From NCBI GenBank assembly GCA_032173965.1, contig CM063311.1:1358271-1422270 (forward strand): a stretch of DNA of 64,000 nt, given 5' to 3'. How positions within the stretch are numbered: position 1 is the first letter of the stretch; each line of letters begins with the position of its first letter. The notes below the pieces were generated by a model. It had not been told where the DNA came from. It ran no database searches and saw only the letters and a list, made by a program, of their open reading frames with translations. The translations under genes were made by a program, and so were the position numbers. Below are positions 11,220-24,900 of the stretch, one piece after another. This DNA comes from Sitta carolinensis (Eukaryota; Chordata; Aves; Passeriformes; Sittidae).

Positions 11220-11960
11220 CTGTTGGGTTAGCGATAATCAATAGCCGATAATCAATAGCGATAATCAATAACCAATAATAGCTGATAATTAATAGGTGAT
11301 AATCAATAACCGATAATCGATCGTCGCTTTGTCGCAGCCTCCGCGGCTGATCACGGATTGATCAGGGATCGATCATCGATCGATGATCGATCGGCTCTGC
11401 CGATCAATAACCCCATCGATCAGCCCTGGAGCCCCTGACCAGGAGCTGATCAATCAACAGCCCATTAATTGCCGATCAATTAACGATCAATTAACGATCA
11501 ATTGTCGGCTCGGCCGCCGCGCTCGGGGTTCGATCAGTGGCCGATCAATATTCCGTGGCTGGTCTGTGGGGGGGAGCGGATCGATGTATTGATTAGGGAT
11601 TGGTTAATTACGGGGCGCTTAATTAACGGTAATTAATGGAATGGATGGGGGAGGGTGATTAACGGCCGCTGCTTAATTAACCCGTCGTTAATTGATCCCT
11701 GGCTTGATTAGCAACTCACCAATGGGTGATTGATCAGATTGGCTATTGATTAACGGATCGATGACGTTGATTAGAGCAGCCCTTAAGCCTCAGATTGATT
11801 AATTGATTGGTTATTAACTAATTAATTAGCGGGTTTGATGCCGGCGTTAATTAAGGGCTGGATTAACGATTCCGTTGTGCTGCTGTTAATTAGGGGTTAA
11901 TTAAGGGAGGGGCCGAGCGATCGATCGATCGATTGATCGGGTATTGATCGGTGTATCGGA
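11220..11960. repeat. AT-rich block of GATAATCAATA, TTAATTAA and GATCGATC words
   Basis: An AT-rich island in an otherwise GC-rich window, made of self-complementary words. A perfect 26-base palindrome lies at 11367-11392, and (GATC)n occurs at about 11917-11938. No gene is seen. Confidence 0.85.
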
Positions 11961-12239
11961 TGTGGGATCAATACCAATCCCTTGGGAATTTCCCTCGGGA
12001 TTTCCGCCCGAGTCTGGGATTAGCGCCGGGAGTTCCCGGGGAATTCCCAAATTTCCCAGGATTTGGGGGGAAAAATGGGGAAATTCCGGGAATTCCGCCT
12101 CATCCCGGGCTGGAACGTTCGGAATCCACCCAGGCCCTTTCTTTAGGCTGCTTCCCAAAAAAAATAAATCCCAGGAATTTGGGGAATTTCGGTTCTTCCA
12201 CCCAAATTTGGGGCTCTGGGTTCCGAGGAGGGAGAGGGG

Positions 12240-12900
12240 ATTCGGGATCAATCCATTCCCGGATGGGATTTTTTGGGATCAATCCATTCCCAGATGGGAT
12301 TTTTTGGGATAAATCCATTCCCAGATGGGATTTTTGGGAATCTGTTCCCTCGGGGATTTTGGATCGAATCCTTTCCCTGAGGGAATTCTTGAGGAATCCG
12401 TTCCTTAACGGATTTTTAGGAGTTCCTTCCCTATTTTAGGATTCCTGGGGAAAATTTCCCTGGAGAAACTCAAGGAGGAATTCCTGGAGGAATCCAACCC
12501 CAATTCCCGACGGAATTCCTGAGGAATCCCTTCCCAGCCCTTTCCCGCTTTTCCCCGGCATTCCCTCCCAAACCTGGGACGAAATCCAAGGATTTGGGGA
12601 TTCATTCCCGCTTTATCCCACTTTTCCCTGCCCAGGGCTCCCCAGAGCCCGGGATTTTCTGGGGATTTCCAGGATTTTCCAGGATTTTGGGAGATTTTCC
12701 AGGGTTTTCCAGGATTGTCTGAGATTTTCAGGGGTTTTCCTGGGTTTTCTGGGATTTTCCAGGGGGGGGTTCGGTGCTCTCTGTGATTTTCATGGATTTT
12801 CTGGGATTTTCCTGGGTTTTCTGTGGTTTTCTGGGATTTTTGTGGTTTTCCTGGGTTTTCTGGGTTTTTCTGGGATTTTTTTCCGGGGTTTTCCGGGGTT
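12240..12900. repeat. ATGGGATTTTTTGGGATCAA and GGGATTTTCCAGG repeats before the BICRA start exon
   Basis: 12240-12340 has about three 37-base units. 12655-12900 is a TTTTCTGGGATTTTCCTGGG repeat that serves as the pyrimidine-rich region upstream of the TTGCAG acceptor at 12937. Confidence 0.8.
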
Positions 12901-12942
12901 TTCCCTGGAAAAGTGACCCGGCTGTGTCTCCTTGCAGTTGAC

Positions 12943-15900
12943 ATGGATGATGAAGACGGCCGGTGCCTGTTAGATGTCATCTGGTGAGTCCGGAATTCCC
13001 GAATTCCCGCCGGGAAATTCCCACGGCGAGAGGGAAACCACCCCAAAAACCTCGGGAATGACCCCAGGGAAAGGGGTGGGGAAGGCCCCAAAAAACGGGA
13101 ATTGTGGTGGGAAGGGCTGGGAGAGGTGGGAATTATCCCCAGAAAAGTGGGAGCTGGTGTGGAAAAGTGGGAAATGTCCCCAAAAAAAGGGCTGGGATTG
13201 TCCCAAAAAGGTGGGAATCGTCCTGGAAAGGTGGGAATCGTCCCCCCAATTACCCCAGAAATCTGGAAAGGTGGGAGGTGGCTCCAAAAAGGTGGGAAAG
13301 CTCTTGGGAAGAGTGGAAAACATCCCCAAAAAAAGGCTGGGAATGGCCCCAAAAAATCGGGAATGGCCCCAAAATGCTGGGAATGGCCCCAAAAGTTTGG
13401 GAATCATCCCCGGGGTGGCTCCAGTCCTTCGGAATGCGGAATTCCGGGACGAGGAGCGCCGGGAATTCCCGGTTTTTCCCGGTTTTTCCCTGGAATTCCC
13501 GCCCTGAGCCCTCCTCCCGCCTCTCTCCCCAGCGATCCGCAGGCCCTCAACGATTTCCTCCATGGATCCGAGAAGGTGAGCGCCCCCCAATCCCAAATTC
13601 CCACGGAATTCCCCCTTTTTTTTCCATCAATCCCACCCCCTCTCCATCCACCCTCCCCCCCCGCCCAGGCCTCGCTTTTTTCAGGAATTTTTTCCCCCCC
13701 TCAGCCCCTCAGGAATTCCGGGGCCATTCCGCCCCTCACCACCGCATCCTCCTTTTTTTGTTGTTTTTTTTTCCCATTTTTCCCCCCCATTTTTTCCCCG
13801 TTTTCCCCCCCGTCCTATCCCGAATTCCCAGTAAATCCGATGTTTCTAATTCCAGATTGACAGTGATGATCTCCTGGACAACTCAGGAGATGCTGCCAGT
13901 GCCTTCTTTGAAGGTGCTGGGGTAGGTATTCCCTCCCTCCTCCCACGGCTTTTCCGGGATTTTTTTGACCTTTCCCGACTGGAATTCGATCCCTTGCCCA
14001 GGGCTGGACAAAGAGGCAAAAACCCTCCCGGGATTTCCTGGGAAAACCCCTCAGATTTTGTGGATGGGGGAAAAGAAAAACTTTTTAATTTTTTTTTTTT
14101 TTTTTTGCCGGGCGGATTCGGCTCCTGGGATTTTTAAAATAAAAAAAAAAGGGAAGAAGGAGGAGCCACATTCCCACCACAGGGAATGGGAAAATGGGGG
14201 GAAACGCCTCAAAATTCCAACTTGGAGGAGAAAAATCCCATTTCTCCCAGTTCCTCCGGAGCCCCCGGGTGCAGGGGGGTGGAAATCCAGGATAAATTGG
14301 GAATTGGAGCCCCCAAATCCCCTTTTTTCCCCCTCTTTTCCCCCAAAGCATGGGGTCCCCTGCATGGACAACCAGCATGGAATTCCGGGGTGCATTCCCT
14401 TTAATTTTCCCTGGTTTTCCCTGTTTTTCCCTCGTTCCCTTCATTCAGGGTTGGCTTTTCCCGCTAAAATCCCCGATTTTCATTTTTCTCCTGATTTTTT
14501 CCCTTTCCTCTGAGCTTCATTTTTGGCCGGACCCCCCCCCCAGATCCCGGAATTCCGGAGCTCCCCTTTCCCATGGATCCCGCCTGTTGCCTTTTCCGGG
14601 TTTTCCTCTTTTTTTTCCCTTTTTTTTTTTTCCCCAAATCCTCTTTGCCCTTCCGAGCTCGGGGTTTCGGGGCGGGAGAACCGCGGGACGTCCCTGGATC
14701 CGGGAGCCAATCGTGATTCCTTGGATCTTGGATCCTGGATCTCGTGGGTCCTGTTGGGATCTCATGGTCCTGTTGGGATCTGTGTTGGTTCCGTTGGGTC
14801 TCTTGGGTCCATTGGATCCCTTGGGTTCCTGGTCTTGGGTTTGTCCTTTGGGTTCCTTGGGAATCCCATTGGATCCCTTGGGTTCCACTGGTTTCTGTTG
14901 AGTCTCGTTGGGTCCCATTGGGTTCTTTGGGATCCATATGGGTTCTGTTGGGTTCCTTGGGATCAATTGGGTGCCTTTGGGATCCGTTGGGTTCCACTGG
15001 GTTCATCTGGGTTCCTTGGGTTCCTCTGGTCTTGGGTTCCTGATCTCTGGGATCCTTGGGTTCCTATCCATTGGGTCCTCTGGGATCCATTGGTTGTGTT
15101 CCATTGAGTCTCGTCCATTGGGTTCCATTGATTGGTTTGTGGTTCCATTGGGTTCCTCTGGGATCCATTGGGTTCCTCTGGGTCCATCTGGGTTCACTGG
15201 GTTCCATGGCCTTGGGATCCTTGGGTTCCTCTGGGTTCCTCTGGGTTCCATTGGGTTCCATTGGGATCCATGGGGTTCTGTTGGGTTCCCTTGGGTTCCT
15301 CTGGGTCCCTCTGGGATCCGTTGTGTTCCATTGGGTTCCTCTGGGATTGACTGGGTTCTGTTGGGTTCCTCTGGGTTCCATTGGGTTCCATTGGGATCCA
15401 TGGGTTTTGGTCATGGGTCCATGGGGTTCGTTGGGTTCCATTGGGATCCATGGGGTGGTTCCATTGGTGGGTTCCTCGTTTGGGATCCATGGGGTTCTGT
15501 TGGGTTCCATTGGGTTCCTCTGGGTTCCTCTGCTTTCCTCTGGGTCCCTCTGCATTCCATTCATTTCTCTTGAGCTCCGCTGCCCTCCACCAATCTCCCC
15601 CGAACCCCCAACCCCTCCACCCTCCTCTCCCCCACCGCTGACCCCGTTCCCGTTGCCGCAGCTCCACGGGCAGGAGGCGGCGGGCAACCCGCTGAGCTCC
15701 GAGCCGAGCCAGCCGCCGGCCAGCGTGGACCTGGACTTCCTGGAGGATGACATCCTGGGCTCCCCGGGCGGCGCCGGCGCGGGCGCCGAGCAGCCGTGCG
15801 ACATCCTGCAGCAGAGCCTGCAGGAGGCCAACATCACGGAGCAGACGCTGGAGGCCGAGGCCGAGCTGGACCTGGGCTCCTTCCAGCTGCCGGCGCTGCA

Positions 15901-18900
15901 GCCGGTGGTGCAGGCGGCCGACGGCGCGGCGCAGATCTTCTCGGGCGGCGCCGCCGACCTGCTGGGGCTGCAGCCTCCGGCCGTGCTGGCGCCGCAGGCC
16001 CTGGTGCAGCCGCCGGACGTGGTGAACAAAGCCATCAGCGTGCAGCCCTTCCTGCAGCAGGTAGGGCTGGGCAACGTCACCATCCAGCCGCTTCCCAACC
16101 TGCCCGGCCTGCCCAACGGCAGCCCCGGCGGCGCGCTGGGGCTGGGCCCCATCCAGGTGGTGGGCCAGCAGGTGATGGCCATCAACCAGCCGGCCGCGCC
16201 GCAGCTGCTGGCCAAACCGGCGCCCGTGGCGGCCGTGGGCAGCTACATCGCCCAACCCGAGGCGGCCGCGGCGGCGCAAGGAGCCGGGTTGGTGATCCAG
16301 AAGAGCCTTCCGCCGTGGCCGCCGCCGCCACCACCGCGCTGAACGGCGGCTCCGTGTTCGGCAGCGGCGCCGGCGGCGTGTCGGCGGCCTCGGCGCAGCC
16401 GCTGACCGTCACCTCGGGGCTGGGCGGCTCGCTGGTGCCGGCGCCCAACGTCATCATCCACCGCACGCCCACGCCCATCCAGCCCAAGCCGGCCGGCGTG
16501 CTGCAGCAGAAGCTCTACCAGATCACGCCCAAGCCCTTCGCGCCCGGCGGAGCGTTGGCGCTGCCCGGCGAGGCGCCGGCCAAGGCGCAGCAGAACCTCA
16601 CCTTCATGGCCGGCAAAGGCGCTCCCAACGTGGTGCTCCAAGGATTCCCGCCCAACGTCTTCAAGCCGCCGCCGCCGCAGCCGCCGGCGTTGGGCAAATC
16701 CATGAGCGTGCACGTGCTCAACCAAGGCGGCTCCATCGTCATCCCGGCGCAACCTTTCCAAGGACAGAACCAGTTCCTGCTGCCGGGCCAGCTGGCCGGC
16801 GCTTCGGCCGTGCCGCTGCCGCAGCCGCTCTCGGCGCTGCCGGCCAACGTGGGCGGCCAGCTGCTGCCGGGCGCGGGTCAGGCGCACATCATCGCCGGCC
16901 AAGGCGCCGGAGCGCAGCTCCTGGCCAACCCCGCTCTGCCGGCGCAGCTGCTCAACCAAAACCTGGCCGGGCAGCTCAACCTGGGCCCGGTGTTGGCGTC
17001 GCCGGGCGCGGCGGGCACGGCGCACATCCTGTCGGCGGCGCCCATCCAGCTGCAGCCGGGGCAGCCGGCGCCGGCGCTCTTCCAGATGCCGGTGTCGTTG
17101 GCCGGGCCGCTGCCCAGCCCCGGCGCGGCCGCTCCGGCGCCCACCGTGATCCAGGGAGTGACGCTGGCCAGCCCGGTGGCCATGCTCAACGCCGGGGACG
17201 GGTTGGGCGCCGCCGTCGGCGTGCCGGCCGCCGGGAGCCCCGGAGCCGAGCCCGGTACCGGCGGCGCCGCCCCGGCGGTTTCGACGGCGGCGTCGACGGC
17301 GCCGGCTCAGCCGAGCCCGGGCGTGGCCGCGAGTCCCGAGAAAATCCTGCTGGGAACGGCGGCGCTGGGTCAGGATGGAGTGCCCATGTTCCTGCAGCAG
17401 GTGAGGAGGGGTTGGGGGGTTCGCGGGGGGTTTGGGGTCGGGGGTTTGGGTTCGCGGCGTTCTGGGGGATTTGGGTTTTTGGGATTTGGAGGTTCTCGGG
17501 GTTTGGGGGTTTCCTGGCATTTCCAGGATTTGGGGGTTGCCAGCGTTCGGGGATTCCTGGGGTATGGGGATTGCTGGCGTTCCCAGGATTTGGGGATTGC
17601 CAGGATTTGGGGGTTCCTGGGATTTGGAGATTCTCCAGATTCAGGGATTCCTGGCATTCCCAGGATTTGGGGATTGCCAGGATTTGGGGGTTCCTGGGAT
17701 TTGGAGATTCTCCAGATTCGGGGATTCCTGGCATTCTCAGGATTTGGGGGTTCCTGGGATTTGGAGATTCTCCAGATTCGGGGATTCCTGGCATTCCCAG
17801 GATTTGGGGTTTCCTGGCATTTGGAGATTCTCCAGATTCGGGGATTCCTGGCATTCCCAGGTTTCAGGGATTGCCAGGATTTGGGGGTTCCTGGGATTCC
17901 CGGCGTTCTGGGATTTGGGGATTCCCAGGATTCTGGGATTCCCGGCGTTTTGCGGGTTTGAATTCCATCATTCCCAGCATTTGGAGGTTTTCTGGGATTC
18001 CTGGCATTCTGGGATTTGAGGATTCCGGGACTCCCAGGATGTGGGGACTCCCGGCATTTGTGGGGTTCCCAGGATTTGGGATTCCTGGGATTCAGGGATC
18101 CCCACTTTTCTGCCTCGGGAGCGGCGCCGTCCCCGCAGATTTTGGGTTTTCCCGATGGATTCTGGGGAGGTTTTGAGCCCTAAAATCCAGTTTGGGATTG
18201 GGGGAGGTTCGGGCAGTGCTGGGATTTTCCGGGCATTCCCGGAATGATTTTGGGTTTTCCCGGGACGATCCCAAACCCACGTTCAGCTCCCGGTTTTCCT
18301 GCCTGGTGAAATCCCAAATTTCCATCCCACGGAGCGCTGGGAGCTCGGTGGGAATGGGGGAAAAACGAGCTGGGAGCAGAAAACCGGGATCCAGGCAGGG
18401 AAAACCGGGATCCAGGCAGGGAAAACCGGGATCCAGGCCGGGAAAACCGGGATTCAGGCACAGAAAACCGGGATTCAGGCAGGGAAAACCGGGATTCAGG
18501 CAGGGAAAACCGGGATCCAGGCAGGGAAAACCGGGATTCAGGCATGGAAAACCGGGATGCACGCAGGGAAAACCGGCATCCAGGCAGGGAAAAAATGGGA
18601 TCCAGGCAGGGAAAACCGGGATCCAGGCACGGAAAACCGGGATTCATGCAGGGAAAAATGGGATCCAGGCACGGAAAACCGGGATCCAGGCAGGGAAAAC
18701 CGGGATTCAGGCATGGAAAACCGGGATGCAGAGGTAGAAAATCAGGATCCAGGTGTGCAAATCTGGGATCTCCCGGCCCCGATCCCCCCCGGATCCGTTT
18801 TTCCCACTGGATCCACGGCGAGGGTCCCAAGCCCGCCCGGATCTCCCGGAATTCCTCCCCCCCAAGCCCCGGTCCGGGCTTTTCCCGGCTCTTTTTGCCC

Positions 18901-21900
18901 CCAATCCCGGATTCCCGCCCCGTTCTCCGGCTGCTCCGCTCGCTTGGCGCTCACTGACCCCCGACGCTGCTGCCGCACCCCCAAAACCCCCGGAATTCGC
19001 CCCAAATCCTGGGAGCCTCCCCAGGGCCCTTCCCAGCTCCGGGAATTCGGGAACAGCCCGGCTGGGGCGGGGGGGGGGGGGAAGATCAGATCCAAAGTCA
19101 TCCCTGGAATGGGGAAAAAAAAGCCAGGAATGGGGGGAAAAAAAAACAGGAATGGGGAAAAAAAACAGAAATGGGGAAAAAAACCAGGAATGGGGAAAAA
19201 AAAAAACAGGAATGGGGAAAAAACCAACCAAAAATGGGGGAAAAGCCCCAGGAGTGGGGAAAAAAAACCCCAGGAATGAGGGGGGGAAAAAAAAGAAATG
19301 GGGAAAAAAACCCCAGGAATGGGGGAAAAAAAAACAGGAATGGGGAAAAAAAACCCAGGAATGAGGATTTTTGTGGGGGAAAAATGATGGAAAATCGGTT
19401 TTCCCCCCGATTTTTGGGTGAGAATTCCGGCTCGGAGCCGCTTTGGGGGATCCTCCCGTGGCTTCTGCTTCCCGAAATCCTTCGGGAACGGGGATTTGGG
19501 GGGTCTGGAAGGGTTTGGGGACCCCCGGGCTGGCTGTTCCTGGGATATTCCGCCCCTGGAGCTGCTTTGGGTGGATTTCCCTGGGTTTTCCCCCCATCCC
19601 TGCCTCCCCCAAGGGCTTCAAAAAAGCGGGGGGAGCGGGCTCCTGGGGGCGGCTCGGGAATGCCCAGCGTGGATTTTCCCGGGATATTCCGCTCCTGGCA
19701 CCCCCCGGAGCATCCCCAGGTGGATTTTCCTTCCTCCCCTCGCTCCCCCAGACTCCTCCAAATTCACAATTGGGTCGGAATCGGGCTCCAATTTTTTTCC
19801 TCCTGGGATACTCCGCTCCCAGCGCCCCTTTGGGAACACCCGGCTGGATCCTGCCTCAGTTTCCCTTTTCTCCTGCCTCCCCCAAACGCCCTAAAAATCC
19901 CAAATTTGTGACAGAACCGGGATCTGGGCAGGGCTCAGGACCCTCCCCATCGCTTTTCCCCGGGATCCCCATCCCGCAGCCGCTCGGAAGGAAAATCCAC
20001 CCGCGCATTCCCGCTTTTCCCCCTCCCCGTGCGCATAACCTCACCCGGGACGGGGATGGAATTCCACCCCCCGCCCCGCTTTTCCCGGGAATCCCACCTC
20101 TCCCTCCCGCACTAACCGAGCTCTTCCTCTCCTTCTCTGTTACAGCCGAAACTCCCGGGAGCGTCTCCCGGGGATCCCCGGCCCCGCAGATCCCCGCGCA
20201 GATCCCGCGCAGATCCCCGCGCAGATCCCGCGCAGATCCCCCCGATCCCTTCCCGGCCGCCCTCGCAGCCTCAGCCGCTCTCCCGCCCTCCTTCCCGGCC
20301 GCTTTCCCGACCCCCATCCCAACCCCGACCTCCTTCGGAGCCGCCTCGCCCGGAGCCGCCCCCGGGGCTTTTCGGGGTGCCGGGGGCGCCCTTCGCGGAG
20401 CCCCCGAGCCCCCGGGCCGAGCCCGCATTTCCCGCTGCCGCTGGCGCTGAAAGGAGCGGGAGCGGCGGCGCTGCTGCCGCCGGAGCATTCCCGGAGCTTC
20501 CCGCTCATCCCGGCTCCCTTCCAGCCCCTGCCCGCTGCTCCCACTGCTCCCGCTGCTCCCGCTGCTGCTCCCGCTGCTGCTGCTGCTGCCCCGCCGCAGA
20601 AAGCTGGCCCCGAGCGATTCCAGCAGGTAAATCCGGGAATTCCCCCCAAAAAACATCCCAAATATCCCAAATAGCATCCTAGCCTGGAGTGATTCCAGCA
20701 GGTAAATCCGGGAATTCCCCCAAAAAAATCCCAATATCCAATAGCATCCCGGCCCCGAGCGAGTCCAGCAGGTAAATCCCGGGAATTCCCCCAAAAAACA
20801 TCCCAAATATCCCAAATAGCATCCCGGCCCCGAGCGAGTCCAGCAGGTAAATCCCGGGAATTCCCCGAAAAAACATTTGCCAAATAGCATCCGGCTGGGA
20901 GCGATGTCCAGCAGGTAAATCCCGGGAATTCCCCCAAAAAAACATCCCAAATATCCCAAATAGCATCCGGCCCTGGAGGAGTTCCAGCAGGTAATCCGGG
21001 AATTCCCCAAAAACATCCCAAATATCCAAATAGCATCCTGGCTCCGAGCGAGTCCAGCAGGTAAATCCGGGAATTCCCCCAAAAAACATCCCAAATATCC
21101 CAAATAGCATCCGCCTCGGAGCGATTCCAGCAGGTAAATCCCGGGAATTCCCAAAAAAATCCAAATATCCCAATAGATCCCGCCCCGAGCGATCCAGCAG
21201 GTAAATCCCGGGAATTCCGGGAAAATCCGATTGGCACAAGGTCCTGGTCTGGAGTGATTCCAGCAGGTAAATCCCGGGAATTCCCCAAAAAAAACATCCC
21301 AAATATCCCAAATAGCATCCTGGCCTGGAGTGATTCCAGCAGGTGAATCCAGGGAATTCTCAGAGAAAATCAAAAATGTCCTGGCTCTGAGTGGTTCCAG
21401 CAGGTGAATCCTGGGAATTCCCCCAAAAAACATCCCAAATATCCCAAATAACATCTTAGCCTGGAGTGATTCTAGCAGGTAAATCCCAGGAATTCCAGAA
21501 AAAATCAAAAATATCCCAGCCCCGAGCGCTTCCAGCAGGCAAACCCCGATGGAATTCCGGGAAATCCCAAATATCCCGGGCTGGGACAGGTCAATCCCAA
21601 CAGGAATTCCCAGAAATCCTGGCATTGGGAATTCCCAAATCCCAGCCCCTGCTCAGATCCGAGGTGCTGGATTTGGGATTTGGAGGATTCAGGCGTTGGA
21701 TCCTGCTGGATTTGGGATTTTGAGTGGGTTCAGGTTTGGGATCCCGATGGATTTGGGATCTGGGGGGAAGTCGCCTGTTGGATCGCTCTGGGTTTGGGAT
21801 TTTGGGGGTTCCCAGAGTGGGATCCCTCTGGGTTTGGGATTTTTGGGGTTTTCCAGCTGTTCCTGACAGGATTTTGGGTTTTCCAGCCGTTCCTGCTGGG

Positions 21901-24900
21901 ATTTTGGGGTTCCCAGCCGTTCCTGATGGAAGTCGCCTGTTGGATCGCTCTGCGTTTGGGATTTTGGGGTTTTCCAGCCGTTCCGGGTGGGATTTTGGGG
22001 TTTTCCAGCCGTTCCTGATGGATTTTGGGTTTTCCAGGTGCCCCAGGGGCTGCTCCTGCAGCCGAAGCCGCCCCGTCCAGCCCGGCCCCGTTCCCGGCTC
22101 CGGCCGCTCCGTCCTGGTGCCGGCGGCTCCGGGAACGCCCGGCCCGGCCCTGGGCTCCGGCAGCGCCGCCGCCTCAGGTGGGGACGGAGCCCGCCCCAAA
22201 TCCTGACATCCCAAAATCCTGACATCCCAAAATCCTGATATCCCCAAATCCTGACATCCCAAAATCCTGAACATCCCAAAATCCTGATATCCCCAAATCC
22301 TGACATCCAAAATCCTGACATCCCAAAATCCTGAACATTCCAAATCCTGACATCCCAATATCCTGAACATCCCAAAATCCTGACATCCCAAATCCTGAAC
22401 ATCCCAAATCCCGATATCCCAAAATCCTGACATCCCAAATCCTGACATCCCAAATCTGAACATCCCAAATCCCGATATCCCAAAATCCTGAACATCCCAA
22501 ATCCTGAACATTCCAAATCCTGACATCCCAAATCCTGACATCCCAAATCCTGACATCCCAAAATCCCGATATCCCAATATCCTGATATCCCAAATCCTGA
22601 TATCCCAAAATCCAGATATCCAAAATCCCAATGTCCTGACATCCCCAAATCCCCATTCCCACATCCCCACTCCCATTTTCCCATTTCCCCCAGTTTCCCA
22701 CTCCCATTTTCCCATTCCTCATTCCCCATTCCCAACTCCCCATTCCCATTTCCCCATTCCCAATTCCCCATTCCCATTCCCCATTCCCAATTTCCCCCCA
22801 TATCCCCATCCCCAATTCCCCATCCCCAATCCCCATTCCCAGTTTCCCACTCCCATTCCCATCCCAATTCCCCATCCCAATCCCCATTCCCAGTTTCCCA
22901 TTCCCATTCCCATCCCCAATTCCCCATCCCCAATCCCCATTCCCAGTTTCCCACTCCCCATTCCCATCCCAATTCCCCATCCCCAATCCCATTCCCAGTT
23001 TCCCACTCCCCATTCCCATCCCCAATTCCCCATCTCCAATCCCCATTCCCAGTTTCCCATTCCCCATTCCCATCCCCAATTCCCCATCCCCAATTCCCCA
23101 TCCCCAATCCCCATTCCCAGTTTCCCACTCCCCATTCCATCCCCAATTCCCCATCCCCAATCCCCATTCCCAGTTTCCCACTCCCCATTCCATCCCCAAT
23201 TCCCCATCCCCAATCCCATTCCAGTTTCCCATTCCCCATTCCCATCCCCAATTCCCCATCCCCAATCCCCATTCCCAGTTTCCCACTCCCCATTCCCATC
23301 CCCAATTCCCCATCTCCAATCCCCATTCCCAGTTTCCCATTCCCCATTCCCATCCCCAATTCCCCATTCCCAATCCCCATTCCCAGTTTCCCACTCCCAA
23401 TTCCCCATTCCCATCCCCAATTCCCCATCCCCAATCCCCATTCCCAGTTTCCCATTCCCCATTCCCATCCCCAATTCCCCATTCCCAATCCCCATTCCCA
23501 GTTTCCCACTCCCAATTCCCCATTCCCATCCCCAATTCCCCATCCCCAATCCCCATTCCCAGTTTCCCATTCCCCATTCCCATCCCCAATTCCCCATTCC
23601 CAATCCCCATTCCCAGTTTTCCACTCCTCCGTGTCCCTTCTCCCGCAGGTGCCGCCGCCGCCCCGGCCGACTCGAAGCCGTTCCCCTCCGGCTCCGGCGC
23701 CGTTCCCGGCTCCATTCCCGGCTCCATTCCCGGCTCCATTCCCGGCACCGTTCCCGGCACCGTTCCCAGCACCGTTCCCGGCGCTATTCCCGGTTCTCTG
23801 CCCTCCTCCAAGGGGCTCCCGGTTCCCGGGAAGGCGGGCGCCGCCCTGCCCGCCCCGCCGCCCGCGCAGGTGAGCGCCTGCCCCGCCCTCGCCCCGCCCT
23901 CGCCCCGCCCTCACCTAGCCCCGCCCTAGCCCCGCCCTCGCCCCGCCCTCACCTAGCCCCGCCCTAGCCCCGCCCTAGCCTCGCCCTGCCCTAGCCTCGC
24001 CCCTCGCCCCGCCCTCACCTAGCCCCTCCCTAGCCCCGCCCTAGCCTCGCCCCTAGCCCCGCCCTAGCCCCGCCCTCACCTAGCCCCGCCCTCGCCCCGG
24101 GATTTCCCCTCTTTTCCCCATTCCCGCCTTTATTCCCGAGCGTTCCCACCCTGGGCAGCCCGGGCTTCCCCTTTAGTTCGGGGGTTTCCACCTTTAATTC
24201 CAGTTTTCCACCTTGAATTCCAATTTTTTTCCCTTTAATTCCAATTTTCCACCTTTAATTCCAGTTTTTTTTCCCTTTAATTCTGTTTTTTCTCCCTTAA
24301 TTCCACTTTTCCCCTTTAATTCCAATTTTCCCCCTTGAATTCCATTTTTTCCCCTTTAATTCCACTTTTCCCTCTTTAATACCACTTTTCCCCCTTTAAT
24401 TCCAATTTTTCCCTCTTTACTTCCAATTTTCCCCCTTTAATTCCACTTTTCCCCCTTTAATTCCACTTTTCCCTCTTTAATTCTTTTTTTCCCCCTTCAA
24501 TTCCATTTTTTCTGCCTTTATTTCCCTCCTCACTCTTTATTTCCCATTTCCACCCTCACACCCAGGATTTTCCCGTTTATTTCCCACTTTTCCCGTTCAT
24601 TTCACCATTTTCCTGCTTTTTTCCCCCCAATTTTTTCAATTTCCCCCCTTTCTTTCCCGTTTTTTCAATTTTCCCACTCTTATTCCCCCTTTTTTTTCAC
24701 TTTATTTCCCAGTTTTTCCCCTGGGTTTTCTCCTTTGGGCTCCTCCCCTTTCCCAGCTCCGGGAATTCCTCGGGCATTCCCAACTTTTTCCCGTTTTCCC
24801 CAATTTTTTCCCCGTTTTTTCCGCAGGCGAAGCCGGCCGGGATCAAGGGCCCCCCCCAAACCGTCGGGGGGCGGGAAGGGCCCCCAGGCCCCGCCCATGG

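Noticed and set aside
22174..23914. Gly/Trp/Glu/Met minus-strand frames of 545-741 codons
   Set aside because: Read-through of the CCCATTCCCATCCCCAATTC array antisense to BICRA; no independent support.
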